Positions 24,995 through 33,699 are shown, numbered from the stretch's first letter. The stretch: 64,000 bases of DNA from Acidobacteriota bacterium (GCA_028875725.1 JAPPCR010000023.1:593620-657619); one strand, 5' to 3'. Numbers and translations: made by a program. The notes: a model not told the origin generated them from the sequence alone.

Positions 24995-25136
24995 CCTGGG
25001 GCATGAAGGACATCGCATTCCGAAGGAAGGAACTGGAGCGATGGAAGTCGGCGCTTCGGGATACCGAGGTCCGGGAGTTCGAGGATTGCGGGCACTCTGG
25101 CGGCGGCGCTTCCGGGGGTTCCTGGGGCGGTCGTGG
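24995..25136 (+). pseudogene. haloalkane dehalogenase C-terminal fragment
   Basis: This 142-bp segment matches about 8180-8345 of the intact gene: LWG-KDIAFRRKELERWKSAL up to the catalytic His region, where GGGCACTCTGG replaces GGGCACTTTCTGG. About 25 bp near the end are missing. It directly follows the enoyl-CoA hydratase gene. The stretch 25137-25325 after it holds no recognisable gene. Confidence 0.7.
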
Positions 25137-25325
25137 GCCGGCGGTACGCCAAACGCACGTTCGCTACGGCTAGCCCGCCGACTTGTGCTCCGCTCCGTGA
25201 GGTGCACACGACCGCCGCCTCCCGCGTCGCCCGCACCACGGTCCCGATCGCGCTCTGGCTGTTGGGAGGCTGTCCGTGGACCAGCCTAGACTGGACTCGC
25301 ACGCCATCGTGAGCCCAATTTCGTC

Positions 25326-25543
25326 TAGGCTCGGCCACAATGAAGGAAGTGAGCGACCCCGAGTGCCAGACGTCTCTGCACCAGCACCCGCTGGAGAACA
25401 CCGCCCGCCCAGCTAGGGTGGTCACTCACTCATCCCATTCCTCCCGAAAGTCGTCACCGCGGCGCATCGCCGAAGGCGTTTCAGGACTACACCTGGGCCT
25501 GACCGAGTCTAGCTTCCTCCGGGGACGGCCCTGGCGCCCATGA
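25326..25543 (+). promoter_or_regulatory. putative promoter and leader ORF of the methyltransferase-ATPase operon
   Basis: A -10-like TAGGCT (25326-25331) lies 8 bp before an ATG at 25340. That ATG opens a 67-codon frame whose TGA overlaps the ATG of the methyltransferase (ATGA). The encoded peptide is Ser/Arg-rich and resembles no family, so it may be only a leader reading frame coupling translation to the first defence gene. A similar TTCGTCTAGGCT block occurs at 20586. Confidence 0.3.
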
Positions 25544-26850
25544 CCGAACCCGCCCCTAGGCCCCCTCAAGATCCGACGGCCCGAACGTGGCTCCAGGCCC
25601 GGGACTGCGAGGCGCCCATCTCCTCAAACGTGGGAGCGGGCGATCTTCCGTTCCAGCGCTGGTTCCGATTCAAGGAGGCCTACTCCCCCGCACTAGTCGC
25701 GCAGACAATCGCGACGTGCGACTACCCGGTCCGGCACATCCTGGACCCATTCGGCGGCAGTGGCACGACAGCATTGACGGCTCGAATGGAAGGCCTCGAC
25801 AGCACGTCGATTGAGGTGAATCCGTTTCTAGCAGACCTGATTCGGGCAAAGGTAACACCGGTATCGGCCACATCCTTCGCCGAGACGTGCCGGCGCATTG
25901 TCGAACAGACGAACGTCCTCGAGAACGACTACAACATCATCGACGCCGCGCCGGCCACCTTGGTCGAACCTGGTGTCAACAACCGGTACATCTACGCTCG
26001 CGAGACATACGGCGCACTACGCGCGCTGAACCGCCACATCGCTCAGCTCGAGGTCAACGAGTCGCGGCTGGCACGCGTTCTCTTGGGGAGCATACTAGTC
26101 GACTGCAGCAACGCTATCGTCAACGGAAAAGGGCGGCGCTATCGTCGGAACTGGCAAGCTCGCAGTGTCACGCGTGCGGACGTCTTTGAGCGTTTCGACG
26201 CGGCAGTCACACGGGCTGTTGAGGACTTGAAGGGCTTTGCCCGTACACCCCCCTCGGAGCACTGCGTGTTCAATGACGACGCGAGGAAGCGCCTAGAGCT
26301 CCTAGCCGCCGCGGACCTAGCCGTCTTCTCCCCACCGTATCTCAACTCCTTCGACTACACGGACGTCTACAACCTTGAACTCTGGATGCTGGACTATCTC
26401 CGCTCTGGAGCCGACAACAAGAGGCTTCGGGCGCGAACACTCCGCTCGCATGTGCAGATTCGGTGGCCATCTGATAAGACGGCGCCTGCGACACCGAAGC
26501 TCTTGGCAACGAAGACCGCGCTAGACGAACGCCGTGAGGCCCTGTGGAACCGCAACATCCCGGATATGGTTGTCGGCTACTTCACCGACCTTCAGGACGT
26601 GTTGGTTTCGCTAAGTCGTATTCTGCCAGAGCGGGCCTACGTCGTCGCTGCGATCGGCGACAGTCAATACGGTGGCGTGAGGATCGACACAGCCGGAATA
26701 CTGACCGAGATCGCGAAGAAGTGCGGGTACGAAGTAGAAACGGCCTCCAAGATTCGGTCGCTGCGTGCCAGCGCCCAGCACGGTGGCCGATTCGACTTGG
26801 CCGAGACCGTGGTCCGGCTGAGGAACTGTGAGACCAAGGGAACAGGATGA
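25540..26850 (+). CDS. DNA methyltransferase (SPPY-type, N4-C or N6-A) of a defence operon
   Basis: The 436-aa protein has SAM-binding motif I DPFGGSGTTAL at residue 68 and catalytic motif IV SPPY at about 264, followed by LNSFDYTDVYNLELWMLDYL. Motif I comes before motif IV, as in gamma-type amino-methyltransferases; SPPY favours N4-cytosine over the DPPY of most adenine enzymes. The segment between them (about 130-250) may recognise DNA. It overlaps the ATPase gene by 4 bp, so it probably marks self DNA for the system encoded downstream. Confidence 0.88.
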   Translation: MTEPAPRPPQDPTARTWLQARDCEAPISSNVGAGDLPFQRWFRFKEAYSPALVAQTIATCDYPVRHILDPFGGSGTTALTARMEGLDSTSIEVNPFLADLIRAKVTPVSATSFAETCRRIVEQTNVLENDYNIIDAAPATLVEPGVNNRYIYARETYGALRALNRHIAQLEVNESRLARVLLGSILVDCSNAIVNGKGRRYRRNWQARSVTRADVFERFDAAVTRAVEDLKGFARTPPSEHCVFNDDARKRLELLAAADLAVFSPPYLNSFDYTDVYNLELWMLDYLRSGADNKRLRARTLRSHVQIRWPSDKTAPATPKLLATKTALDERREALWNRNIPDMVVGYFTDLQDVLVSLSRILPERAYVVAAIGDSQYGGVRIDTAGILTEIAKKCGYEVETASKIRSLRASAQHGGRFDLAETVVRLRNCETKGTG

Positions 26851-28814
26851 CTGACGTGCTGGAGGATTCCAAGTACCGCCTCCCCCTGATTAGCCGGGTG
26901 CAGCTTTCGGCATTCGATCTCTATCGCCGCAAGCCCGACATCCGGTCAGACATAGGCAGGGCCGTGTTCTGCCTTATAGGAGCGAACGGCCTCGGCAAGT
27001 CGACGTTCCTGAACACCCTTCTCTATGGCCTGACTGGTGGTATCCCCTACCGTGCACGCAGCTTTTCATCCCCCCGGGAGTACGCCGAAGAGGCAACGCG
27101 GCTTGATCGCCGGGACGACTACTACGGGGGACGATTGAGCGAAGCGGCAGCAGAACACGCTGCGATTACAGTTCAACTTCGCTGGCCCAGCAAGACTGCC
27201 CTAGTCACCCGCCGGCTCCTTGGCCCGGGCGCCGTAACGGCTCTCGAGGTAAGGGCGAGCGCCGACAACTGCGCGTCTCACTTCGAGGGTGAAGACGCAG
27301 AGCGCACATACCAAGAACTTGTGGTAGGCGAAACCCGACTACCGAGTTTCGACCAGTTCCTGTTCCTGATGCATTACGTCTGCACCTTCGATGAGGATCG
27401 GCACCTTCTCCTGTGGGATCCGGTCGCGTTGACGAACGCCCTCTACTTGGCCTTCGGTTCCGACGGCACCCAGGCCGCCCAGGCGAACGCTCTCAAGCGA
27501 GACGTCGAACGGTTCGCTTCGCGCGCCCGCAACAGCCGCTTCGCGGCGAGGCGATCCCTTGACGAGGCCAAACAGCTCCGTAAGGCTCTCGCGTACGACG
27601 ACGACCGGGAGACCGACGAGGCAACGCTGAGACGCTATCAACGGCTGAACGAACGACTCGATCAGGCCGTTCTGAGGGTCCACCGAAAGGACGCTGAGCT
27701 GCGAAAATGTGAAGCGCTCGTTTCAGATCGCAGCGCCGGGCTCACCGAGTTACAACTCGCGTACGATCAGGAATTCGCGGTCCGAGCCGACGTCTCGTTG
27801 ATTGCACGCCATCACCCGCTCGTTCGCTCCACTCTCAGTAGCGATCGTTGCGCGGTTTGTGCAACCACAGGCGTCGGAGACGCCATCAGAACCTCGATCG
27901 AAGCTGACGCTTGTCCTCTTTGCGGGAGTCCGATCGCGGACGGGGTGAACGACGACACGACGATAGAGAGACTGAAGGGCCTCGACCAACAGATCGAAGA
28001 GGCTCGAGCTGACCTGCGACAGGCGCTCGATCGTCGTCAGAGGCTCAAGGACCACCACACAACGTCGGTCCAGACAGAGGCCGCCGCCCGGGCCGCTCGG
28101 GACGAGTTCCTAGCCGAGAATCCCGACGCGCAAGCGGGGTCTGACTTCCAGGGGGAACCGGGCAAGATCAACGCAGCAATCGAACGCCTACAGGCCGAAG
28201 CTCGTCGCTTCGACGAAAGAAGCAAGAAGGAGTATGCGGCTCGAGACAAGGCCAGACGTACTTTACGCACCATCGAACGCGAGCTCCAGGGACGGTTCGA
28301 TGATCACTCTGAGCGTTTCACGGCTCTCTTCCGCTCTTACGCGGAGGAGTTCATAGGCCTCGCCGTAGATATAGAACTGGAACACCGCAAGGGAGCAAAC
28401 GAAACAGGTTTCGAGCTTCTGTTGAGTTTGGAGAATCAGACGCGCTCCAGGGCCGATGACGTATCAGAGAGCCAACGGTTTTTTCTCGACATTGCGCTGC
28501 GAATGGCCCTCACTGAGTTCGCCAGCTCGACCAGCGCCACCTTGCTGATCGACACGCCGGAAGGCTCTCTGGACATTACGTACGAAGCCCGGGCGGGCCA
28601 GATGTTCTCCGACTTCGCGGCACGGGAAAACGCAATCCTCATGACAGCAAACCTCAGGAGTTCAGCTCTGCTGTTGAGACTGGCCGAACGTCAGAAGCAA
28701 GCAGGTATGCAGATCGAACGCATGACCGATTGGACCGACCTGAGCGAAGTGCAGCGAGCCGAAGAGAGCCTCTTTGAAGAGGCGTACAGTGAAATCGACC
28801 TGGCCTTGCGATGA
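26847..28814 (+). CDS. SMC/Rad50-like ABC ATPase with zinc-hook cysteines
   Basis: The 655-aa protein has Walker A IGANGLGKSTFLN at about 44-56. Two coiled-coil arms flank paired CxxC motifs (CAVC about 334, CPLC about 355), like the Rad50 zinc hook. The distal head half has the signature SESQRFFLDIALRMAL (about 538) and Walker B LLIDTPEGSLD (about 566). It is shorter than Rad50 and close in layout to ATPases of ABC-three-component and Lamassu (LmuB) defence systems, which sense foreign DNA ends or structures. ATGA overlaps on both sides tie it to the methyltransferase and the middle protein. Confidence 0.88.
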   Translation: MTDVLEDSKYRLPLISRVQLSAFDLYRRKPDIRSDIGRAVFCLIGANGLGKSTFLNTLLYGLTGGIPYRARSFSSPREYAEEATRLDRRDDYYGGRLSEAAAEHAAITVQLRWPSKTALVTRRLLGPGAVTALEVRASADNCASHFEGEDAERTYQELVVGETRLPSFDQFLFLMHYVCTFDEDRHLLLWDPVALTNALYLAFGSDGTQAAQANALKRDVERFASRARNSRFAARRSLDEAKQLRKALAYDDDRETDEATLRRYQRLNERLDQAVLRVHRKDAELRKCEALVSDRSAGLTELQLAYDQEFAVRADVSLIARHHPLVRSTLSSDRCAVCATTGVGDAIRTSIEADACPLCGSPIADGVNDDTTIERLKGLDQQIEEARADLRQALDRRQRLKDHHTTSVQTEAAARAARDEFLAENPDAQAGSDFQGEPGKINAAIERLQAEARRFDERSKKEYAARDKARRTLRTIERELQGRFDDHSERFTALFRSYAEEFIGLAVDIELEHRKGANETGFELLLSLENQTRSRADDVSESQRFFLDIALRMALTEFASSTSATLLIDTPEGSLDITYEARAGQMFSDFAARENAILMTANLRSSALLLRLAERQKQAGMQIERMTDWTDLSEVQRAEESLFEEAYSEIDLALR

Positions 28815-29425
28815 AGTCCGGTCAGATCTCTCTCCACTCGGCGGCCCTGACGGACGTGGTCTTCCTTGTCGGCCTCGCGCCGTCATCCTTCGTCCCGATT
28901 TCGATTGCCGAAATGCACTTGTACGCGTACCTCGCGAATCTGGTCGCGGTCCGCAGAGGCGTGCCGGTATCCGACTGGGGCTATCGATTCTCGGTGACGG
29001 CTGATGGGTTTCCCTTCGCGCATGACCTCGAGGACGCAAGGGAGAACCTCGTGCGGCGCTCCATCGTTCGCGTCGACCACGACGGACTGCGGCCCGGAGC
29101 GGATTTCTTCGAGAGCGAGATTCACCTGTTGGAGGGCCTAGTGCAAAGCGCCCGTCGAAGGGCATGGCTCGACGACGCCTTCGCCTGTGCATTGCATCTC
29201 CCACGCGGCGCCGTGCGCGACGCTGTCAACCACTCCCCTGGGGTCGCCACGGGTCTGCGCCACCAGCGAGCTTCCGCACTTCTCAAGGACGCTGACGTAG
29301 AGCAGATCTACGGCGAGTTCGCGCTAATAGGGGAGGTGCTGGGGCCTGATGCCGAGGATGTTCTTCAGACGATAGTGGTGTGGCTGTCCGCACGTGTCGT
29401 TACGAAGGGCGGGATGTGGAGCTGA
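28811..29425 (+). CDS. middle component of an ABC-three-component/Lamassu-like system (LmuC-like)
   Basis: The 204-aa protein is mainly helical, with a winged-helix-like N-terminal region (MHLYAYLANLVAVRRGVPV, WGYRFSVTADGFPF, LVRRSIVRVD). No catalytic motif is seen. Small helical proteins between an SMC-like ATPase and an effector are the defining middle component of ABC-three-component systems. The assignment rests mainly on position and size. It overlaps the ATPase gene by ATGA, and its 3' end overlaps the nuclease gene. Confidence 0.6.
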   Translation: MKSGQISLHSAALTDVVFLVGLAPSSFVPISIAEMHLYAYLANLVAVRRGVPVSDWGYRFSVTADGFPFAHDLEDARENLVRRSIVRVDHDGLRPGADFFESEIHLLEGLVQSARRRAWLDDAFACALHLPRGAVRDAVNHSPGVATGLRHQRASALLKDADVEQIYGEFALIGEVLGPDAEDVLQTIVVWLSARVVTKGGMWS

Positions 29426-30531
29426 ACCCTGCCAGCATCCGCGAGGTGGCCGGGATGCTCTTCGGACGCCACGCGCGTCAGGCCTTCGGCGACCAGGGTG
29501 ACGACTACCTCAGTCGACTCTTGAACGGCGTCCGCGAGTTCTTTCAGACGGTTCCGCCGGACGGCCTGTCTACGACTTTCGTCTTCCTATACCGGGTGTC
29601 GGGGCCTAGCGCTTACGAACTGGACGACAATCTGGAACAACTCGCGGCCTCGCTAGCCATCCGTGATGTCCCAGGATACAGGCGACGGATTGAAGATGTC
29701 CCGGTGCTAGTGATCGAGATCCGAAGGGACGGCCTCTACGACTTAGCCGCGACGCCAGAGTCATTGCAGCTCGAACGGCTGTCGGAACACTCGCTCGTCT
29801 TCACAAATGAGCGCGGTGTCGACCGTTTCGTTATCGCTGGTCGCTCAACGGATATGCCTCCGTTCGTGACGGGCGCTCGCAGCAACTTCGCTGTCCCGAC
29901 CATCTCTGATCTTGAGGAAGCACTCGAAAAGTACCGGCGGGAAGCGGCGAATGTCTCGTGTCCCCTGCTCGCGGATGTGTGGGTAGGTGGTCGTGATGGG
30001 CCTCGTCTCGTCTTCAAGAACAAACCCGAGTCGACCATGCGTCGGTCTCTTGAGCGCTTCCTAGCGACCAGTATGAACAGGAACGTGTCCGTTCGGCCGG
30101 AGCACAATACAGACGAAAGTCACCCTGTGGATTTGGTTGTCAACTGGTTCGGCGTGAGACAACGAGCGCTGATAGAGGTCAAGTGGCTGGGCAAGTCCCT
30201 GACTGGGAGTACCGACGGCAGGAGAGTCACAACCTACAGCGATTCGCGCGCCCACGAGGGCGCGGGACAGTTGGCGGGCTATCTCGATCGGGAACGATCG
30301 ACGGACCCTGAAGTCGCACTCCGTGGGTACCTGGCTGTGTTCGACGGTCGGCGACGCAGGGTGGTCGACGCTTGCACGCCCATATCTCCGGCCGATGCGT
30401 GGTTCTTCGAGAACCGAGAGATCAGTCTCACAGGGAATCCGGCTAGTGAGCAGTTGGGCATGGCACCGATGTTCCGGTACTTCCTTGAACCCGGGGCGCC
30501 CCCACCTTCAGCGTCGGAACGAGCCTCATAG
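29380..30531 (+). CDS. putative PD-(D/E)XK effector nuclease
   Basis: The frame is 383 aa from GTG 29380 or about 371 aa from GTG 29416, just before the upstream stop; the start is not settled. The C-terminal domain contains VDLVVNWFGVRQRALIEVKW, the D-x13-ExK arrangement of restriction-endonuclease-fold nucleases (Asp about 251, Glu about 265, Lys about 267), followed by a helix with AGQLAGYLDRE typical of such folds. The first 230 residues resemble no family I know and may hold the sensor interface. As last gene of the operon it fits the effector position. Confidence 0.7.
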   Translation: MAVRTCRYEGRDVELNPASIREVAGMLFGRHARQAFGDQGDDYLSRLLNGVREFFQTVPPDGLSTTFVFLYRVSGPSAYELDDNLEQLAASLAIRDVPGYRRRIEDVPVLVIEIRRDGLYDLAATPESLQLERLSEHSLVFTNERGVDRFVIAGRSTDMPPFVTGARSNFAVPTISDLEEALEKYRREAANVSCPLLADVWVGGRDGPRLVFKNKPESTMRRSLERFLATSMNRNVSVRPEHNTDESHPVDLVVNWFGVRQRALIEVKWLGKSLTGSTDGRRVTTYSDSRAHEGAGQLAGYLDRERSTDPEVALRGYLAVFDGRRRRVVDACTPISPADAWFFENREISLTGNPASEQLGMAPMFRYFLEPGAPPPSASERAS

Positions 30532-30790
30532 GGCCTCGGTCACTTCAGGAAGGTTCACCTCCGGGTACAGCTTGGCGAACTGATCGAGACGGACTTCGAT
30601 CAACTCCTTGTACAGGTCCAGCTTGTGACCGAGCCGGCGCCGCAACGAGAGTCTCGCCCGAAGCCAAGGCTACGTTCAAACTGGCCGGACTCGACCCATC
30701 TGTGGACCGTCCGGCGGCTGGCGCCGAAGCGCCGCAACTCCGCCTTTGAGGTCCCTTGCTCCAGGTCGTGCCTCAGTAGCATCGTCGTCT
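30532..30790 (-). mobile_element. IS21-family transposase (IstA) remnant
   Basis: On the minus strand from an ATG at 30782, the helix-turn-helix TSKAELRRFGASRRTVHRWV is read, the typical IstA N-terminus. After a frameshift the next part RRLGHKLDLYKELIEVRLDQF follows. The catalytic DDE domain and istB are missing and no terminal repeats are seen, so only a scar remains between the two defence systems. The stretch 30791-31041 holds nothing clear. Confidence 0.65.
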
Positions 30791-31041
30791 CCCCCTCCTG
30801 GGGCAGCGCGTCGCTCCATCGCCGATGGGGAGCGTTCGCATCGAACGACCTCCCAGCCACGACCAACCGCAGGGTGCGCCGCTCTCGGTCGCCACGACCG
30901 GGACGTCTTCACGGCTGGCCCCAACAGCGCTCTCGCCCCCTCACCGGTGCCGTCCTCACCTAGCGCCAGGGGGGCTCCTCTACTGTGGCGACACCTCATG
31001 CGACGTCTGGTCTCGGGCAGGGCCACTGTGACTCATTGTCC

Positions 31042-31070
31042 GTGGACGTTTTCGTCACCCCTAGTGACAA
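31042..31070 (+). promoter_or_regulatory. promoter with controller-type operator upstream of the XRE gene
   Basis: The palindrome GTCACCCCTAGTGAC (31054-31068) overlaps a -10-like GACAAT (31065-31070), with a -35-like TGGACG 16 bp upstream at 31043-31048. Type II controller proteins bind such short palindromes at their own promoters. The methyltransferase on the other strand has the same GACAAT hexamer. Confidence 0.45.
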
Positions 31071-31091
31071 TCCGCACAACTCCCCTTCCAC

Positions 31092-31346
31092 ATGCGCCCA
31101 CCTCTACCTAGTCGACCCACACTGACCGTTCTCGGCTCACGAATCCGCGACCGGCGAGCGTGTCTGGGACTCTCCCAAGAGGCCTTTGCAGGCCGGTGCG
31201 GTTTCGACCGGACGTACATCAGCATGATCGAGCGAGGTAAACGCAATATCTCGATACTCAATCTCCTCCGGATCGCTCGCGGCCTAAACGTGAGTGCTTC
31301 CACTCTCCTCGACGGAATCGACGATGGCCCTGACCCCAAGCAATAG
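31092..31346 (+). CDS. XRE-family controller (C-protein-like) regulator
   Basis: The 84-aa helix-turn-helix protein (LGSRIRDRRACLGLSQEAFA, RTYISMIERGKRNISILNLL) has the size and motif of type II restriction-modification controller proteins. Its last 23 bp overlap the endonuclease gene, the classic C-R arrangement that delays endonuclease synthesis until the methyltransferase has protected the host. It probably acts on the palindrome at 31054. Confidence 0.8.
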   Translation: MRPPLPSRPTLTVLGSRIRDRRACLGLSQEAFAGRCGFDRTYISMIERGKRNISILNLLRIARGLNVSASTLLDGIDDGPDPKQ

Positions 31347-32316
31347 AGAACATGCACTTCAGATCCAGGCCGGGACATCGGGCCGAAAGTCAGGGCATGC
31401 TTTTGAGGACGCCGTCGCCCACAGAATCAACAGCCGCGCCTACCCTCTTCGTTTCTCCGGCCTCCTCAACGAGCATCTGCTCGTTGGGGAGCCGGAGCGC
31501 CTGCTCCTTCAGTACATTGCGGAGACCCTAGGAGGTCGCACGATTCAAAGTGCTTCGGCTTTGTCCACCGGCGCTCTGGCTACTTCCGAAGAAGGCCAGA
31601 AGTGGCTTCACATAAACGGAGTTGAAGTCCGACGCTGCAAGAGCGACATTCTACTGACTCTCCGGTTTGGCTCAGGCACGGAGCACACCGTTGGCGTCTC
31701 TACCAAGCAATGTAACAACATTACGCCCACAAATGCCCAACTTTTCTTCACCACTGCTCGCGCCTTCGCCGACCTTCTCGCGAGCAACGGCATTCCTGTT
31801 TCTGACGACGCCGTGTACGCTCTACGGCAGTTCTGCGGCGACGCCGGATTTCGGCCGTGTGACAACTCCGCTCTCATGGCGCACCGCGAAGTCGACCCTC
31901 GACGCTTCTTCTGGGAAGAAACCCATACTCCAGGCCGACAGGAGTGGGAGTCGACGCTCTCTGACAATCAAGCCAGCATAACCAGACTCCTGCTTCAGAA
32001 AGCGTATCTCGACGATCCGTACTCACCGGAGTTCTTGCTCCACAAGGCCAGACGGGCAGATTCCTGGGAACGCACCGAAGTGGCCCTCTACACGATAGAC
32101 GAACTAGTTGCCCATTCCCAACGCTACGCGCCGTTTCACCTAAGGCCATACTCCGTCCGGAAGGGCACCTACAAAGACCCTCCGGGTGTATCTCACATGG
32201 CCCCCAGATTCGGAATCGTCCAGATGCAGCGCGGCGGCCAAGCGCAACATCCAGAACAGTTGCAATTCAACCTACAGGCAGGGTACTTCTACAAGATCGA
32301 GCAGTTCCGTCCTTAG
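31324..32316 (+). CDS. putative type II restriction endonuclease
   Basis: The 330-aa product starts at the ATG inside the controller gene. It has a plausible active site, KSDILLTLRFGSG followed by HTVGVSTKQ, that is D-x-STK, where the usual Glu of ExK is Ser (Asp about 107, Lys about 127). Such substitutions occur in some restriction enzymes, but activity is not certain. Gene context (controller upstream, C5 methyltransferase convergent with a 45-bp 3' overlap) is the main argument. The recognition site cannot be predicted. Confidence 0.65.
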   Translation: MALTPSNREHALQIQAGTSGRKSGHAFEDAVAHRINSRAYPLRFSGLLNEHLLVGEPERLLLQYIAETLGGRTIQSASALSTGALATSEEGQKWLHINGVEVRRCKSDILLTLRFGSGTEHTVGVSTKQCNNITPTNAQLFFTTARAFADLLASNGIPVSDDAVYALRQFCGDAGFRPCDNSALMAHREVDPRRFFWEETHTPGRQEWESTLSDNQASITRLLLQKAYLDDPYSPEFLLHKARRADSWERTEVALYTIDELVAHSQRYAPFHLRPYSVRKGTYKDPPGVSHMAPRFGIVQMQRGGQAQHPEQLQFNLQAGYFYKIEQFRP

Positions 32317-33663
32317 GTGTTTCCCGATGGTCAGCGCTAGAAGCGGTGGCACAGCGTTGCCAATCGCTTTCCGAACAGTGCCAAGCCGCCCTTCGAATCT
32401 GTAGCTGTCCGGAAACGACTGAAGCCTAGCTGCCTCCCTGGCTGTAAGTGCGCGGGTCGCAATCGGGTGAACCGTTCTACAGCCCGAGATCATACTGAAG
32501 GTCGTTTGTACAGTCGCTCCGGGCTCGTTCCACACTTGCCGCTTGTAGGTGGTGTTGTAGCCCGAGGGAGGTCGCAGAGTTGGATCGTTGTTCTTATGCG
32601 CACTTTGCCCTTCGGGAACATCCCACAGCCAACGGATCACATGGTCCGGGTGGCGGACCGCCGCATGTAGTGGGTCGGCGGTCATCTGTCCCGACTCGAT
32701 GTACTCAAGGTCTGAACAAGCGTCGCCAAAGGTCCGGGCCGCCTTAAGGAAGAGAGTCGGAGTCATGTCGTACTGTGGCTCCGGAAACGTCGGCGACACA
32801 CCCAAGTCGGACCGCACCGCCACGAAGAACACTCTCTCTCTATGCTGTGGCACGCCGTATCGGCAGGCGTCGACGCTGTGTAGCCTTGCCTCGTAGCCTC
32901 GGGATCGAAGCTCTTCGACTATCACGTCCTTCACGAAACGACCGTTCGTCGATCTCATGGATGTCAGGAGACGGACATTCTCTAGAATCACGACCTTCGG
33001 GCTCAGCACTTCGACAAACCGCATGAGATCCTTGAACAGGTAGTTCCGATTGTCGGCAGCGTCACGCTTTCCAGATAGACTGAATCCTTGGCAAGGCGGC
33101 CCGCCGAAGAGGACATCAACTACACCAAGTTCACGGCCGATGCTGCCAATCTCCTCCGGCCCTAACCGCCTTACGTCGGATCCAACCCGCTTCACATGCG
33201 GAAAGTTCGCCGAGTAAGTGCTCGCCAATCCGTCATCGATCTCGATGAAACCCAAGATCTCGCAGCCGGCGCTTGACATTCCAAGACTGAATCCGCCACC
33301 ACCGGCGAAGAGGCTCAAGCCGGTGAAGGCCTTCCTCTTGTCCGTGGATAGCGTATCGAGAGCCATCAAGTAGCCCGCGTTGTTCTCGCTCTGGCGCACC
33401 AGTTCGGCCCTCTCTGAGCGGCGGCCAGAGTAGGTGTACGAGTGTCTTCGGTATCTTTTCTTTCGGTCGATGATATCTTGGTGCCTCCAGGGCCTAGAGA
33501 GTATCTCCCGGAGGGTCTCCTGATGTCCGCTAGAGAGACCGGCCTTCTCGAGTTCGAACGCCGATAGGATGCGCTGAGGTATACCGGCAAGCTCAGCCAA
33601 GCGGGCCTGCGAGAGCCGGTGCCGGCGGCGAAGCCGACGAAGCTGCAGCCCAGTGGCGAACAT
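32272..33663 (-). CDS. C5-cytosine DNA methyltransferase with N-terminal XRE domain
   Basis: The 463-aa protein has an XRE helix-turn-helix at residues 5-55 (LRRLRRRHRLSQARLAELAG) and then the C5-methyltransferase motifs: I (LSLFAGGGGFSLG), IV with the catalytic Cys (GGPPCQGFSLSGKRD), VI (ILENV), VIII (VPQHRERVFFVAV) and the late motifs IX-X (TAREAARLQSFPDSYRFEG, IGNAVPP). N-terminal HTH extensions let such enzymes repress their own transcription. It is the cognate modification enzyme of the endonuclease gene it meets tail to tail. Confidence 0.92.
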   Translation of the reverse strand: MFATGLQLRRLRRRHRLSQARLAELAGIPQRILSAFELEKAGLSSGHQETLREILSRPWRHQDIIDRKKRYRRHSYTYSGRRSERAELVRQSENNAGYLMALDTLSTDKRKAFTGLSLFAGGGGFSLGMSSAGCEILGFIEIDDGLASTYSANFPHVKRVGSDVRRLGPEEIGSIGRELGVVDVLFGGPPCQGFSLSGKRDAADNRNYLFKDLMRFVEVLSPKVVILENVRLLTSMRSTNGRFVKDVIVEELRSRGYEARLHSVDACRYGVPQHRERVFFVAVRSDLGVSPTFPEPQYDMTPTLFLKAARTFGDACSDLEYIESGQMTADPLHAAVRHPDHVIRWLWDVPEGQSAHKNNDPTLRPPSGYNTTYKRQVWNEPGATVQTTFSMISGCRTVHPIATRALTAREAARLQSFPDSYRFEGRLGTVRKAIGNAVPPLLALTIGKHLRTELLDLVEVPCL

Positions 33664-33670
33664 GTGACGT

Positions 33671-33699
33671 ATTGTCTACCCTCGTGCTGGCACTGTCAA
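33671..33699 (-). promoter_or_regulatory. sigma70-like promoter of the C5 methyltransferase
   Basis: On the minus strand, TTGACA (33694-33699) is followed after 17 bp by GACAAT (33671-33676), which ends 7 bp before the ATG at 33663. The -35 is perfect consensus and transcription should start at or beside the start codon, giving a leaderless mRNA. The N-terminal HTH of the product could autoregulate here. Confidence 0.65.

Noticed and set aside
30600..30866. 88-aa minus-strand frame as an intact HTH regulator
   Set aside because: The HTH is that of an IS21 IstA transposase and the following IstA sequence continues in another frame, so it is a transposon scar.
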